Assembly: GCF_002858865.1 (NCBI RefSeq)
Contig: NZ_PJRR01000014.1
Coordinates: forward strand, 248,001 to 312,000
Direction: 5' to 3'
Length of the DNA stretch: 64,000 nucleotides
Source: Caulobacter vibrioides
GTDB lineage: Bacteria > Pseudomonadota > Alphaproteobacteria > Caulobacterales > Caulobacteraceae
Shown here: positions 1 to 8,542 of the stretch, piece after piece
Layout: every line of letters starts with the position of its first letter
How positions within the stretch are numbered: the first letter of the stretch is position 1
Notes under the pieces: model-generated
Database searches by the model: none
Seen by the model: the letters and a program-made list of their open reading frames with translations, nothing else
What the model was told of the DNA's origin: nothing
Position numbers and translations under genes: made by a program

Positions 1-2
1 AC

Positions 3-200
3 AGCTCCGCCGCCCTCGCCGCGCGGGCCGAGGCCGTGTTCGCCGCGCGCGCGCGCGATGAGGCGACCGTTCCGACCACGATCGGGGTCGAGAAAGCCAC
101 CAATCCCTTTCTGCGCGCGCCGCTGCTGAGACCGGACGCGCCATCGCCGGCTCAAGCTTTCGCCGAAATCCGCGCGGCCAAGGACAGTTTCAAAGGATGA
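3..200 (+). CDS. gloB: Hydroxyacylglutathione hydrolase (glyoxalase II), C-terminal part
   Basis: The last 65 codons of a gene that begins left of the window. Glyoxalase II hydrolyses S-D-lactoylglutathione to D-lactate and glutathione in the cytosolic methylglyoxal detoxification pathway. The visible part matches the C-terminal HAGH domain: a PTTIGVEKATNPFLR segment, which carries the conserved NPFLR glutathione-contact motif, followed by a short helix ending AAKDSFKG. The metal-binding metallo-beta-lactamase half is outside the window. The TGA stop overlaps the ATG of the next gene (ATGA), so the two are probably co-transcribed. The family call rests on the tail only. Confidence 0.8.
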   Translation, partial: SSAALAARAEAVFAARARDEATVPTTIGVEKATNPFLRAPLLRPDAPSPAQAFAEIRAAKDSFKG

Positions 201-667
201 ACGACATGACCAAGCCAGGCCTGGGACTCTCTGGCGATCTGGGCGCCCAGGAGATCGTGCGGATGCTGGACCTGCAGCCGCATCCTGAGGGCGGCTGGTA
301 CCGGCAGACCTTTCAGGACGCGCCCGGCCCTGACGGCCGCGCCGCCTCGACCTGCATCTACTACCTGCTGGAAGCCGAGCAGATGTCGGCCTGGCACCGC
401 GTCGACGCCGTCGAGACCTGGCACTATTACGCCGGCGCGCCGATCTCGCTGACGCTCTCACCGCCTGACGGCAAAGGGGCCAGCGCCTATGTGCTGGGCC
501 CTGACCTGCGCGCCGGATGTCGCCCGCAGGTGATTGTCCCGACCTTGTGGTGGCAGACGGCGGTCAGCCTGGGCGCATGGACCCTGGTCGGCTGCACCGT
601 CGCGCCAGGGTTCAGGTTCGAGGGCTTCGAAATGGCGCCGCCGGACTGGACCCCGTCGACGGGCTGA
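197..667 (+). CDS. Cupin domain protein, DUF985 type
   Basis: A 156-residue protein of the single-domain DUF985 (Cupin_5) family of RmlC-like beta-barrels. Typical motifs are EGGWYRQTF at residues 31-39, then SAWHRVDAVETWHYY at 64-78 with H67, E73 and H76 placed as cupin metal or ligand residues, and a closing PPDW near the C-terminus. The length is normal for the family. Members bind small molecules or sugars, but no reaction can be assigned here. The start ATG overlaps the stop of gloB, which suggests translational coupling. The following 255 bases (668-922) hold no gene that I can see. Confidence 0.8.
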   Translation: MNDMTKPGLGLSGDLGAQEIVRMLDLQPHPEGGWYRQTFQDAPGPDGRAASTCIYYLLEAEQMSAWHRVDAVETWHYYAGAPISLTLSPPDGKGASAYVLGPDLRAGCRPQVIVPTLWWQTAVSLGAWTLVGCTVAPGFRFEGFEMAPPDWTPSTG

Positions 668-922
668 TTCCCCAGCGACAATCGCCACGCGCCTTGTCCC
701 AGATCAGGGCGCGACGCCGTCCTGCAGCCTAATCTAGCGTGCGCCCGAGCGTTGGTCCGCATGCCGGGCTGAACCGCCGCGCGCGCCTGCGTCAGCGTGT
801 CGCAGGCGCTCAAAGCGGGTACCCATTGTGGGCAACTCCGTCACGTGGCCTCGTTACAGGGACCATGCAATCCTTTTCTGGATTCTGGATAAGAGCCGAC
901 GCTGGGGGGAACCAAGTCGCCT

Positions 923-1363
923 ATGTCTGAAGAGTACGCCAACGCTCGCGCCGCATCGCGCTACGCGACCGACTACATTCTGCGCTGGGTCGAGATCGCC
1001 AACGAGGTCCACGGCTCGGACCTTCTCTACGCGCTCGTGTTCACCACGCTCTGGGCGGGCAACTGCTCGCATATCCGCGGTGGCCACTATGCCGAGATCG
1101 ACGAGGTGCCGCCCGATCACGAGCGCCGACCGCTGACGGTCCGGCAGGTCGCCGATTCCCTGGGCCTTCCCTACGAGACGGTGCGCCGCCGCTTCGTCGA
1201 GATGCTGGAGAAGGGCATGGCCCAGCGCGTGGGCCGTGAAGGCTTCATCGTTCCGCAGTCCGCCCTGGCCAAGCCCGAAGTTCTGCAGGGCCTGCGCCGA
1301 TCGCACCAGAGCCTGACCCGCTTCCTCAAGGACCTGAAGAGCATCGGCATCGAGGCGGCATAG
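923..1363 (+). CDS. Winged-helix transcriptional regulator-like protein
   Basis: A 146-residue cytosolic protein. Residues 71-93 (LTVRQVADSLGLPYETVRRRF) form a helix-turn-helix of the kind seen in Crp-like or MarR-like winged helices, followed by a wing-like segment (MAQRVGREGFIVPQSAL). The N-terminal 65 residues are helical and contain a Cys/His pair (C48, H50) and no recognisable effector domain. The ATG follows a strong GGGGGGA ribosome site. The gene stands alone; its TAG stop is the first triplet of a TAGAGCC sequence, like the palindromic modules that follow. The targets are unknown, and the regulator role is inferred from the HTH. Confidence 0.6.
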   Translation: MSEEYANARAASRYATDYILRWVEIANEVHGSDLLYALVFTTLWAGNCSHIRGGHYAEIDEVPPDHERRPLTVRQVADSLGLPYETVRRRFVEMLEKGMAQRVGREGFIVPQSALAKPEVLQGLRRSHQSLTRFLKDLKSIGIEAA

Positions 1364-1394
1364 AGCCTGCTCGGCTGCAGACCTCACGCGCGGG

Positions 1395-1445
1395 AGAGCG
1401 TTTTCCGATCAGCGTGAAACGGCGATCGGGTCGAAGAGCGCTCTA
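1395..1445. repeat. Palindromic module F1 (TAGAGC...GCTCTA family), copy A1
   Basis: About 51 nt with complementary ends AGAGCG and CGCTCT and an inner pair around CGATC. Its reverse complement aligns base for base with much of the module at 63358-63410 (both contain TTCACxCTGATCGG). It is followed by an 11-nt spacer and a second module. The 30 bases before it, from the TAG at 1361, look like a decayed further module. Confidence 0.75.
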
Positions 1446-1456
1446 ACCGCCTGAAA

Positions 1457-1509
1457 TAGAAACTCTTTTATCCAATCTGACTGATTCAGTCAGATCGGAA
1501 AGAGCCCTA
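1457..1509. repeat. Palindromic module F4, copy A2
   Basis: An inverted repeat of about 53 nt: CTCTTT and AATCTGACT on the left pair with AGTCAGAT and AAAGAG on the right. Its reverse complement is clearly homologous to the module at 63294-63346 (shared TTCCGATCTGACTGAA core). It is separated from its neighbours by 11 and 12 nt. Confidence 0.8.
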
Positions 1510-1521
1510 AATGTTTGATTT

Positions 1522-1573
1522 TAGAGCCTGTTTATCTGGTTTAGATGGTTCCATCTAAACCAGACAGGCTCTA
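1522..1573. repeat. Palindromic module F2, copy A3
   Basis: A 52-nt near-perfect palindrome, TAGAGCCTG...CAGGCTCTA, with inner arms TCTGGTTTAGATGG and CCATCTAAACCAGA. Its reverse complement differs at only one or two positions from the copies at 2787-2838 and 61464-61515. Its last three bases (1571-1573) are the stop codon of the LacI-family gene. Confidence 0.9.
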
Positions 1574-2608
1574 GACGCTGCTGCCGCGTACGACCAATTC
1601 GACGGGCGACAGGGTCGACTCCGCCGGCTCGCCCGCCATGCGCGCGAACAGCCGGTCGACCATCTGGCGCGCCGCGAACTCCAGATCCTGTCGCACCGTG
1701 GTCAGCGGCGGCGCGCTGTGGCGGGCCAGCACGATGTCGTCGAATCCGACCACCGCCACGTCGCGCGGAACGCTCCTGCCGGCTTCCGTCAGCGCGGCGA
1801 TCGCGGCCAGGGCGATGACGTCGGAGAAGGCGAAAACCGCGTCGAAGTCGGCGCCCGTGGCGATGAAGTCGGCGATCGCCTCGCGGGCCTCGTCCATCGT
1901 GTAGTGGGCTGACACGACCAGGGCGGGATCGAAGGCAAGCCCCGCCTCCGCAAGGCCCTGCCGATAGCCCTCGAACCGCTGGGCGGCTTCCGGCGCATGG
2001 GTGGCGCCCAGAAAGGCGATCTTCCTGCGCCCCGCCTGCGCCAGATGCGCGACCGCCAGGCGACCGCCGGCGACATTGTCGCTGCCGACGGCGCAGTAGG
2101 CCTGCCCCGGCAGTTGAGCGCCCCATACGACGAGGGGCTTGTAGGTCTGGGCGACGGCATTGAGCACGTCATGCTGGTTGCTTTGCCCGATCAGAAGCAG
2201 TCCATCGGCGCGATGGGCCTGGATGATCCGCTCCAGCCAGCCGGTCTCGGTCACGACCACCTTGTGCAGCAGCACAGCGTAGTTTCTGCGCGTGATCTCA
2301 TCGGCCAGTCGCCCGATCATCTCCAGAAAGAACGGATCCGAGATCAGCTGACCCGTCTCGTGGCCCAAAGGAATGATCACCCCGATCGTGTCGGTCTTGC
2401 GCAGTCGCAGGGATCGCGCCGACTGGTTGACCACATAGCCGTGCGTCTGGGCGATCTCCACGATCTGATCGCGCAACGGCTTGGGGATCAGGGGGTTGCC
2501 CGCCAGAGCGCGCGACACCGTAGAGATCGACACGCCCGCCATGCGCGCGATGTCGGCCATTTTCAGACGGCCTCTATCGGGCGCCGGGGCAGTCTCGGAG
2601 TTCACCAT
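1571..2608 (-). CDS. LacI family transcriptional regulator
   Basis: A 345-residue sugar-type repressor. The LacI helix-turn-helix starts at MADIARMAGVSISTVSRALA, with the hinge at about 55-70, followed by a periplasmic-binding-protein-like ligand domain (GVIIPLG..., VVGFDDI near the C-terminus, and the closing TTVRQD segment). I chose the ATG at 2608, 16 codons before the HTH; an ATG at 2560 is also possible and removes the low-complexity lead, and neither has a strong Shine-Dalgarno sequence. No sugar operon adjoins it, so the ligand is unknown. Its TAG stop is contributed by the palindromic module at 1522-1573. Confidence 0.88.
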   Translation of the reverse strand: MVNSETAPAPDRGRLKMADIARMAGVSISTVSRALAGNPLIPKPLRDQIVEIAQTHGYVVNQSARSLRLRKTDTIGVIIPLGHETGQLISDPFFLEMIGRLADEITRRNYAVLLHKVVVTETGWLERIIQAHRADGLLLIGQSNQHDVLNAVAQTYKPLVVWGAQLPGQAYCAVGSDNVAGGRLAVAHLAQAGRRKIAFLGATHAPEAAQRFEGYRQGLAEAGLAFDPALVVSAHYTMDEAREAIADFIATGADFDAVFAFSDVIALAAIAALTEAGRSVPRDVAVVGFDDIVLARHSAPPLTTVRQDLEFAARQMVDRLFARMAGEPAESTLSPVELVVRGSSV

Positions 2609-2786
2609 GAAACGACAATAAGACCCTGCGATCGCGCGAAAAGGCCCGCTGGAGTCGCATGACGCAAGGTTGAGTTCGCGTGTCGACACCTTCGAGGACG
2701 GATCGACTACCGCCCGACTCAAGCCCAGTAAACCGCTGCTGAGTCTTTATGGTTACACTCAAAGAACGGCGTTCGCCAATCGCGCC

Positions 2787-2838
2787 TAGAGCCTGTCTGG
2801 TTTAGGTGGAACCATCTAAACCAGATAAACAGGCTCTA
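2787..2838. repeat. Palindromic module F2, copy B1
   Basis: A 52-nt palindrome, TAGAGCCTG...CAGGCTCTA, with one mismatch to the reverse complement of copy A3. It is followed by a 12-nt spacer, AAATCAAACACT, nearly the same as the reverse complement of the A2-A3 spacer, and then by another module. Confidence 0.9.
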
Positions 2839-2850
2839 AAATCAAACACT

Positions 2851-2902
2851 TAGAGCCCTTTCAAACGCTTTAGATGATTCCATCTAAAGCTAAAGGGCTC
2901 TA
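2851..2902. repeat. Palindromic module F3, copy B2
   Basis: A 52-nt inverted repeat, TAGAGCCCTTT...AAAGGGCTCTA, with inner arms CTTTAGATG and CATCTAAAG. Its ends belong to the TAGAGC...GCTCTA family, but the core differs from F1, F2 and F4. Bases 2900-2902 form the stop codon of the gene to its right. Confidence 0.85.
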
Positions 2903-3682
2903 GCGATTGATCACCTTGATGATCCGTTTCGAGGAGGGGCGCCCCGCCAAACCCTGTTCCGGAGAGTAGGTGATGGTCAGGGCCCCGTCCTTCAGCGATG
3001 CCGAAGGCTTGTGACCCTCAGCCAGCAGAACGCGGGCGATGCCCGAGATCAGCGACCGGTCGCCCTTCCGCGCCATGCGCTCGAACGCTTCGGCGACGAT
3101 GGTCGCCGTGTCGGCGGCCAGGACCGAGGTCTCGGGGCGCACGTCCTGCACGGTGGCGAACTCGATGTCGCGTTGCGCAGCGCGGCTGGCGCGGGCCGTG
3201 GCGATGCGGACGCGCTGCACGAACACGTTGAACGACAGCATCGCCGGCGGCTGGATGGACTGCGCTCGCCCAGAGAGGGCCACCGCAGCGCCCATCGGCG
3301 CATCGTCGGTGAAGAGGATGATGCCGCCCAGCTTGGTGACCCGCAGGACAGGTTCGCCAAGATCGTTGCGATAGATGACGTCGCCGCGCGAGGCGGGCTG
3401 GGCCTGAAGCACCCATATTTCGGCGCTGTTGTCGAACTTGATCAGCGGCCGCGGCGCAGCCTGGTCGAAGACGAAAGCGCCGCCGGTTTCGGAAACATAG
3501 CGCGCCACAGGCGGCGCGGGCGCGCGGCGCGCCTCCCCCTGGCCCTTGTGGCCCAGCAGGGCGTCACGCAGCGAGTGCGGAAGCTGTTGGGCGTGCGCAG
3601 GCGCCCCCATGAGCATCAGAGCAGCGATCATCAGGGCCGCCCGGGCGCCCCAGTCGCCAAACTCCGCCTTGTGGAATGTCAT
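2900..3682 (-). CDS. Secreted protein of unknown function (DUF4908-like)
   Basis: A 260-residue protein from the ATG at 3682, chosen because it gives a clean Sec signal peptide: a hydrophobic run (ALMIAALMLMGAPAHA) with cleavage after AHA at about residue 31. The start at 3769 would put 29 polar residues before it. The mature part opens with LRDALLG and continues as a beta-rich domain without catalytic motifs I recognise. The pattern fits DUF4908, a family I associate with Caulobacterales, but that assignment is from memory and tentative. It lies downstream of phaB on the same strand, about 120 nt away, and ends inside a palindromic module. Confidence 0.6.
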   Translation of the reverse strand: MTFHKAEFGDWGARAALMIAALMLMGAPAHAQQLPHSLRDALLGHKGQGEARRAPAPPVARYVSETGGAFVFDQAAPRPLIKFDNSAEIWVLQAQPASRGDVIYRNDLGEPVLRVTKLGGIILFTDDAPMGAAVALSGRAQSIQPPAMLSFNVFVQRVRIATARASRAAQRDIEFATVQDVRPETSVLAADTATIVAEAFERMARKGDRSLISGIARVLLAEGHKPSASLKDGALTITYSPEQGLAGRPSSKRIIKVINR

Positions 3683-3805
3683 GCGATCCGTACTGCCCGT
3701 CGACTGGGGCGAATCTTGGACGCGTGAACGCCGATCACCCGAAGCCCGGGACATGAGGCCAAACTGCAACAGCGGCCGTCAAGTCCGGGCTTCGAGGACG
3801 CGTCC

Positions 3806-4528
3806 TTAGGCCATGTACTGGCCACCGTTCAGGGTCAGGGTGGCGCCGGTCACGAAGCCCGCGCGCTCGCCCGCGAGGAACGAGACCATGTCGGCGATTT
3901 CCTCACCGCGGCCCAGGCGACCGACCGGAATGCCGGCGACGATCTGCGCCAGAACGTTCTCGGGAACGGCCGCCACCATTTCGGTGTCGATATAGCCGGG
4001 GCAGATCACATTGACGGTCACGCCCTTCTTGGCGTTCTCCAGGGCCAGGGCCTTGGTGAAGCCGATCAGGCCGGCCTTGGCCGCCGAATAGTTGGTCTGA
4101 CCCATCTGGCCCTTCTGGCCGTTGATGGAGCTGATGTTGATGATGCGGCCCCAGCTGCGGTCGCGCATGCCCTCGATCACCGGACGGGTCATGTTGAAGG
4201 CCGAGTCCATATTGACCCGGATCACTTCGGACCACTGCTCATAGGTCATCTTGTGCAGCATGCCGTCGCGGGTGATGCCGGCGTTGTTGACCAGGATGTC
4301 GATGGGGCCGAGCTCGGCCTCGACCTTCTTCACGGCCGCCTGGCAGTCCTCGAACACGCCGACATTGCCCTTCACGACCATCACGCCCAGTTCCTTGGCG
4401 CAGGCCTCGGCGGCGGCTTCATTGCCGGAATACCCCGCCGCCACCTTGTGGCCGTCAGCGATCAGCCGCTCGCAGATGGCTCGACCGATGCCGCGGGTGC
4501 CGCCGGTCACGAACGCAACTCTCGTCAT
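3806..4528 (-). CDS. phaB: Acetoacetyl-CoA reductase
   Basis: A 240-residue short-chain dehydrogenase that reduces acetoacetyl-CoA to (R)-3-hydroxybutyryl-CoA with NADPH, the second step of polyhydroxybutyrate synthesis. It has the cofactor motif TGGTRGIG at residues 8-15, NNAG at 81-84, and the catalytic triad S134, Y147, K151 in NYSAAK. The length and the GQMGQTNYSAAKAG stretch are those of PhaB rather than FabG. The ATG at 4528 follows a GGGAGAG ribosome site. It lies 70 nt after phaA in the same direction, with a stable hairpin between them. Confidence 0.93.
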   Translation of the reverse strand: MTRVAFVTGGTRGIGRAICERLIADGHKVAAGYSGNEAAAEACAKELGVMVVKGNVGVFEDCQAAVKKVEAELGPIDILVNNAGITRDGMLHKMTYEQWSEVIRVNMDSAFNMTRPVIEGMRDRSWGRIINISSINGQKGQMGQTNYSAAKAGLIGFTKALALENAKKGVTVNVICPGYIDTEMVAAVPENVLAQIVAGIPVGRLGRGEEIADMVSFLAGERAGFVTGATLTLNGGQYMA

Positions 4529-4561
4529 GTAACTCTCCCGATCGCTTTTCTTATGGTTGGC

Positions 4562-4587
4562 GGCGACCCGCCGATGGGCGGGCCGCC
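4562..4587 (-). other. Intercistronic hairpin between phaA and phaB
   Basis: GGCGGCCCGCC pairs with GGCGGGTCGCC around a CAT loop, one mismatch in 11 pairs. No U-tract follows on the minus strand, so it is unlikely to be a full terminator. It could stabilise the phaA message or reduce read-through into phaB. Confidence 0.5.
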
Positions 4588-4598
4588 TAAAGGTTGGC

Positions 4599-5854
<1,256 letters not shown>

Positions 5855-5938
5855 GCCACGACCGCGTTCGTCACGCGCACATTTTCACGCCTTCGCGACA
5901 CCTCCAAGTCATCAGAACACTGGCGTCACGCCTTTGCA

Positions 5939-5977
5939 TTCGCGATAGTGCGATGCGAAAAGCGGACGTAACCGCTT
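5939..5977. promoter_or_regulatory. Two palindromes just upstream of phaR
   Basis: TTCGC...GCGAA (5939-5959) and AAGCGG-N6-CCGCTT (5960-5977, six perfect pairs) lie next to each other and end 12 nt before the phaR ATG. Their position fits an operator for phaR autoregulation or a 5'-UTR structure. The ligand protein is unknown. Confidence 0.4.
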
Positions 5978-5989
5978 CTAGGGAACGAA

Positions 5990-6640
5990 ATGTCCGAGAA
6001 CCCTGAAAAAGGCGAGACGACCGCCGGAGGCGAAAAATCGTCCGGTCAGCGCGTGATCATCAAGAAATACGCCAACCGCCGCCTCTACAACACGGCATCC
6101 TCTTCGTACGTCACCCTCGAACACCTGTCGGACATGGTGAAGGAGGGCGTCGACTTCGTGGTCTATGACGCCAAGACCAACGACGACATCACCCGTTCGG
6201 TCCTGACCCAGATCATCTTCGAGGAAGAAAACCGCGGCGGCGGCCAGAACCTGCTGCCGATACAGTTCCTCCGCCAGCTGATCGGCTTCTACGGCAACTC
6301 GATGCAGGCCTTCCTGCCGTCGTATCTGGAGATGTCGCTCGAGAGCTTCGCCAAGCAGCAGGAGCGCCTGCGCGGGCAGCTCAGCACCATGGCCCCGGGC
6401 AAGATGCCCGGCATGGGCGTCTACGAAGAGCAGATCCGCCAGAACATGGCGCTGTTCGACCGGGCGATGAAGATGTTCTCGCCCTTCGCCTATGTCCGTC
6501 CCGAGGATGCGGCCGCCGCGCCGGCCGAGCCCGCGCCGGCCCCGGCGCCCGCGCCGCCCAGCGACGACTCCCTGGCCGATCTCAAGCGCCAGCTGGAGGC
6601 GATGCAGGAACAGATCGCCAAGCTGGCCAGCAAGTCTTAA
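5990..6640 (+). CDS. phaR: Polyhydroxyalkanoate synthesis repressor PhaR
   Basis: A 216-residue DNA- and PHB-binding repressor. The PHB/PHA accumulation regulator N-terminal domain is at about residues 22-82 (IKKYANRRLYNTASSSYVTL), followed by the second accumulation-regulator domain (LLPIQFLRQLIGFYGNSMQ, about 88-125), an Ala/Pro-rich linker and a C-terminal coiled-coil helix. PhaR proteins bind granules and leave DNA when polymer forms. It is divergent from phaA, whose promoter it probably controls. The polar, Gly-rich first 20 residues are probably disordered. Confidence 0.93.
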   Translation: MSENPEKGETTAGGEKSSGQRVIIKKYANRRLYNTASSSYVTLEHLSDMVKEGVDFVVYDAKTNDDITRSVLTQIIFEEENRGGGQNLLPIQFLRQLIGFYGNSMQAFLPSYLEMSLESFAKQQERLRGQLSTMAPGKMPGMGVYEEQIRQNMALFDRAMKMFSPFAYVRPEDAAAAPAEPAPAPAPAPPSDDSLADLKRQLEAMQEQIAKLASKS

Positions 6641-6688
6641 CCAAGCCGATCCAGCCGTTCTTAACCGTCCTGGCCCTAGGGTCTGGGC

Positions 6689-7012
6689 ATGAGCGGTCCG
6701 ATCGATCCCCTTCGACGCCCTGGTTCCACGCGACGCGCCCTGCCGGGCCCGCGTGATTCCGCTCGCAACGACGCCGACGAGGACGTGGTGTTCGTGGTCG
6801 AGGAAGACGTCCAGCCGACGCCGCCGCCCCCTCGTCGCGACGGCTTTGCCGCTTTCGCCGCCCATATCATGGGACAGTCGGGCCAGAAGCGCGGCCTGCG
6901 CGGTGGGCAGGAAGTGCTGGACACGGCCAGATCGACCTATCTTGGCACGGAATACTCCGGTCCCGCCGACCGGCGTCCGCCCACGGGCCTGCTGAAAAAG
7001 ACCAACATCTAG
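6689..7012 (+). CDS. Conserved hypothetical protein, 107 aa
   Basis: A small protein with no domain I recognise. It has a basic N-terminus (LRRPGSTRRALPGPRD), an acidic patch (NDADEDVVFVVEEDV), a proline run, and a C-terminal half (AFAAHIMGQSGQKRGLRGG...) that looks conserved in character. There is no signal peptide or membrane segment. It starts 48 nt after phaR in the same direction and could be in its operon. Its TAG stop overlaps the stop of the converging gene in a shared CTAG at 7009-7012. Confidence 0.6.
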   Translation: MSGPIDPLRRPGSTRRALPGPRDSARNDADEDVVFVVEEDVQPTPPPPRRDGFAAFAAHIMGQSGQKRGLRGGQEVLDTARSTYLGTEYSGPADRRPPTGLLKKTNI

Positions 7013-7311
7013 CGCGTCAGTCGCGCCAGCTCCGCCTCCAGCGCCGCGACCCTGGCCTCCAGAGCCACGATCCTGTCTCGGTCGCTGGGCGGCGCAGGAC
7101 GCACACCCGCGCGGGACGCCGCTTCCGCCGCCGAAACGCCCAATAGCTCGGCGAAGGCGTTGATTTCCCGCATCGAAAGCTCACGCTGATCCTTGAAGGC
7201 CAGGGCCAGATCGCCCTCGCTCATACCCGCCACCGCGGCCAGGATCCCGCGCGTCAGCCCGCGCTCGGCCAGACGCTGATCGTACCAGGCGGCGTCGAAG
7301 AATAGCGCCAT
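7009..7311 (-). CDS. Small HTH (Xre-like) protein with C-terminal coiled coil
   Basis: 100 residues from the ATG at 7311; a TTG two codons earlier is possible. Residues about 15-65 resemble an Xre/Cro helix-turn-helix (LTRGILAAVAGMSEGDLALA, then LSMREINAFAELLGVSAAEA). The last 25 residues form a short leucine-zipper-like helix (IVALEARVAALEAELARL) suited to dimerisation. DNA binding is inferred. It converges on the preceding gene with a 4-nt overlap. Confidence 0.6.
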   Translation of the reverse strand: MALFFDAAWYDQRLAERGLTRGILAAVAGMSEGDLALAFKDQRELSMREINAFAELLGVSAAEAASRAGVRPAPPSDRDRIVALEARVAALEAELARLTR

Positions 7312-7380
7312 CAGCAAACCGCCGCGGGCTGGCGCCGTTCTTGCTTAATCGAAGGTGAATTCGATCGCCGTGAGCTCGCC

Positions 7381-7446
7381 ATGTCCATCGCCGTCCGCAT
7401 CTTCGACATCGTCGTCGTCGCCCTGATCTTCACGGCCCTGACCTGA
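7381..7446 (+). CDS. Putative 21-aa single-span membrane peptide
   Basis: ATG to TGA encodes MSIAVRIFDIVVVALIFTAL plus a final Thr, a nearly pure transmembrane helix. A GTGAG at 7370-7374 gives a weak ribosome site. It lies alone in the 259-nt gap between the HTH gene and hemF. Without comparison to relatives it may be a chance ORF, but the hydrophobicity is not what random high-GC frames usually give. Confidence 0.3.
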   Translation: MSIAVRIFDIVVVALIFTALT

Positions 7447-7576
7447 TCTGAACGCCGGTCACGCCTGCCCAAGGGGCGAGTATGGCCGCGCCGAACGTTC
7501 GCTGTCGAACGCCTGCATCCCCGTTGTCGTCACGGACCCATTTGCACGCGGGCGCGCAGGGGCTTAATCGGCGGGT

Positions 7577-8449
7577 ATGAGCACCGATCAAGACCTCGAC
7601 TCCCAGAAGGCCGCCGCCCGGGCGTGGTTCGAAAGCCTGCGCGACCAGATCTGCGCCGCGTTCGAGCAGCTTGAGGACGAGGCCCCCGCCGATCTCTATC
7701 CCGGCGCGCCCGGTCGCTTCGAGAAGAAGGCCTGGGATCGCCAGGCGGGCGGCGGCGGCGTCATGGGCATGATGCATGGTCGTCTGTTCGAGAAGGTCGG
7801 CGTCCACGTCTCGACGGTGTTCGGAACCTTCACCCCCGAAATGGCCAAGAATATGCCGGGCGCGGCGGAAGACCCCCGGTTCTTCGCCACAGGCCTCAGC
7901 CTGATCGCCCACATGACCAATCCGCGCGTGCCTGCGGTGCATATGAACACGCGCTTCATCGCCACGACCAAGAGCTGGTTCGGCGGCGGCGGGGATCTCA
8001 CTCCCCTGCTCGGCTACCAGCGCCAGCAGGACTTCCCGGACGCCATCGACTTCCACGCCGCCTACAAGCGGACTTGCGACAAGTACGATCCGGAATGGCA
8101 CCCCAAGTACAAGGCCTGGTGCGACGAGTACTTCTTCCTGCCGCACCGCAACGAGCCGCGCGGCATCGGCGGCATCTTCTATGACCACCATGACAGCGGC
8201 GACTGGGCGCGGGATTTCGCCTTCACCCAGGATGTCGGCCGAGCCTTCCTGGAGATCTATCCCACCCTGGTCCGCCGCCGCATGGGCGAGGCCTGGACCG
8301 CCGACGAGCGCGAGCAGCAGCTGATCCAGCGCGGCCGCTATGTCGAGTTCAACCTGCTCTACGACCGGGGCACGATGTTCGGCCTGAAGACCGGCGGTAA
8401 CGTGGAGTCGATCCTCAGCTCCATGCCGCCGGCGGTGAAGTGGCCCTAG
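7577..8449 (+). CDS. hemF: Coproporphyrinogen III oxidase, aerobic
   Basis: A 290-residue oxygen-dependent oxidase that decarboxylates coproporphyrinogen III to protoporphyrinogen IX in haem synthesis. It has the family hallmarks [20 protein letters not shown] in the first half, then the GIGGIFYD segment, and the C-terminal [20 protein letters not shown]. The length is normal. It is a soluble cytosolic enzyme. It stands as a single gene with flanking non-coding stretches on both sides. Confidence 0.96.
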   Translation: MSTDQDLDSQKAAARAWFESLRDQICAAFEQLEDEAPADLYPGAPGRFEKKAWDRQAGGGGVMGMMHGRLFEKVGVHVSTVFGTFTPEMAKNMPGAAEDPRFFATGLSLIAHMTNPRVPAVHMNTRFIATTKSWFGGGGDLTPLLGYQRQQDFPDAIDFHAAYKRTCDKYDPEWHPKYKAWCDEYFFLPHRNEPRGIGGIFYDHHDSGDWARDFAFTQDVGRAFLEIYPTLVRRRMGEAWTADEREQQLIQRGRYVEFNLLYDRGTMFGLKTGGNVESILSSMPPAVKWP

Positions 8450-8542
8450 GGGCCGGGCCTGCACCCCAAGGCGGCCTTGCGGTTTCCTTCCGATGTGATC
8501 GCGCCTACGATGGTAGCGATAACATTCTAGAGGGTGGAAACG

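Noticed and set aside
1395-1573. Possible short CRISPR array
   Set aside because: The repeated units are palindromes of three different sequences with 11-12 nt spacers; CRISPR repeats would be identical with spacers of about 30 nt, and no cas genes are present.
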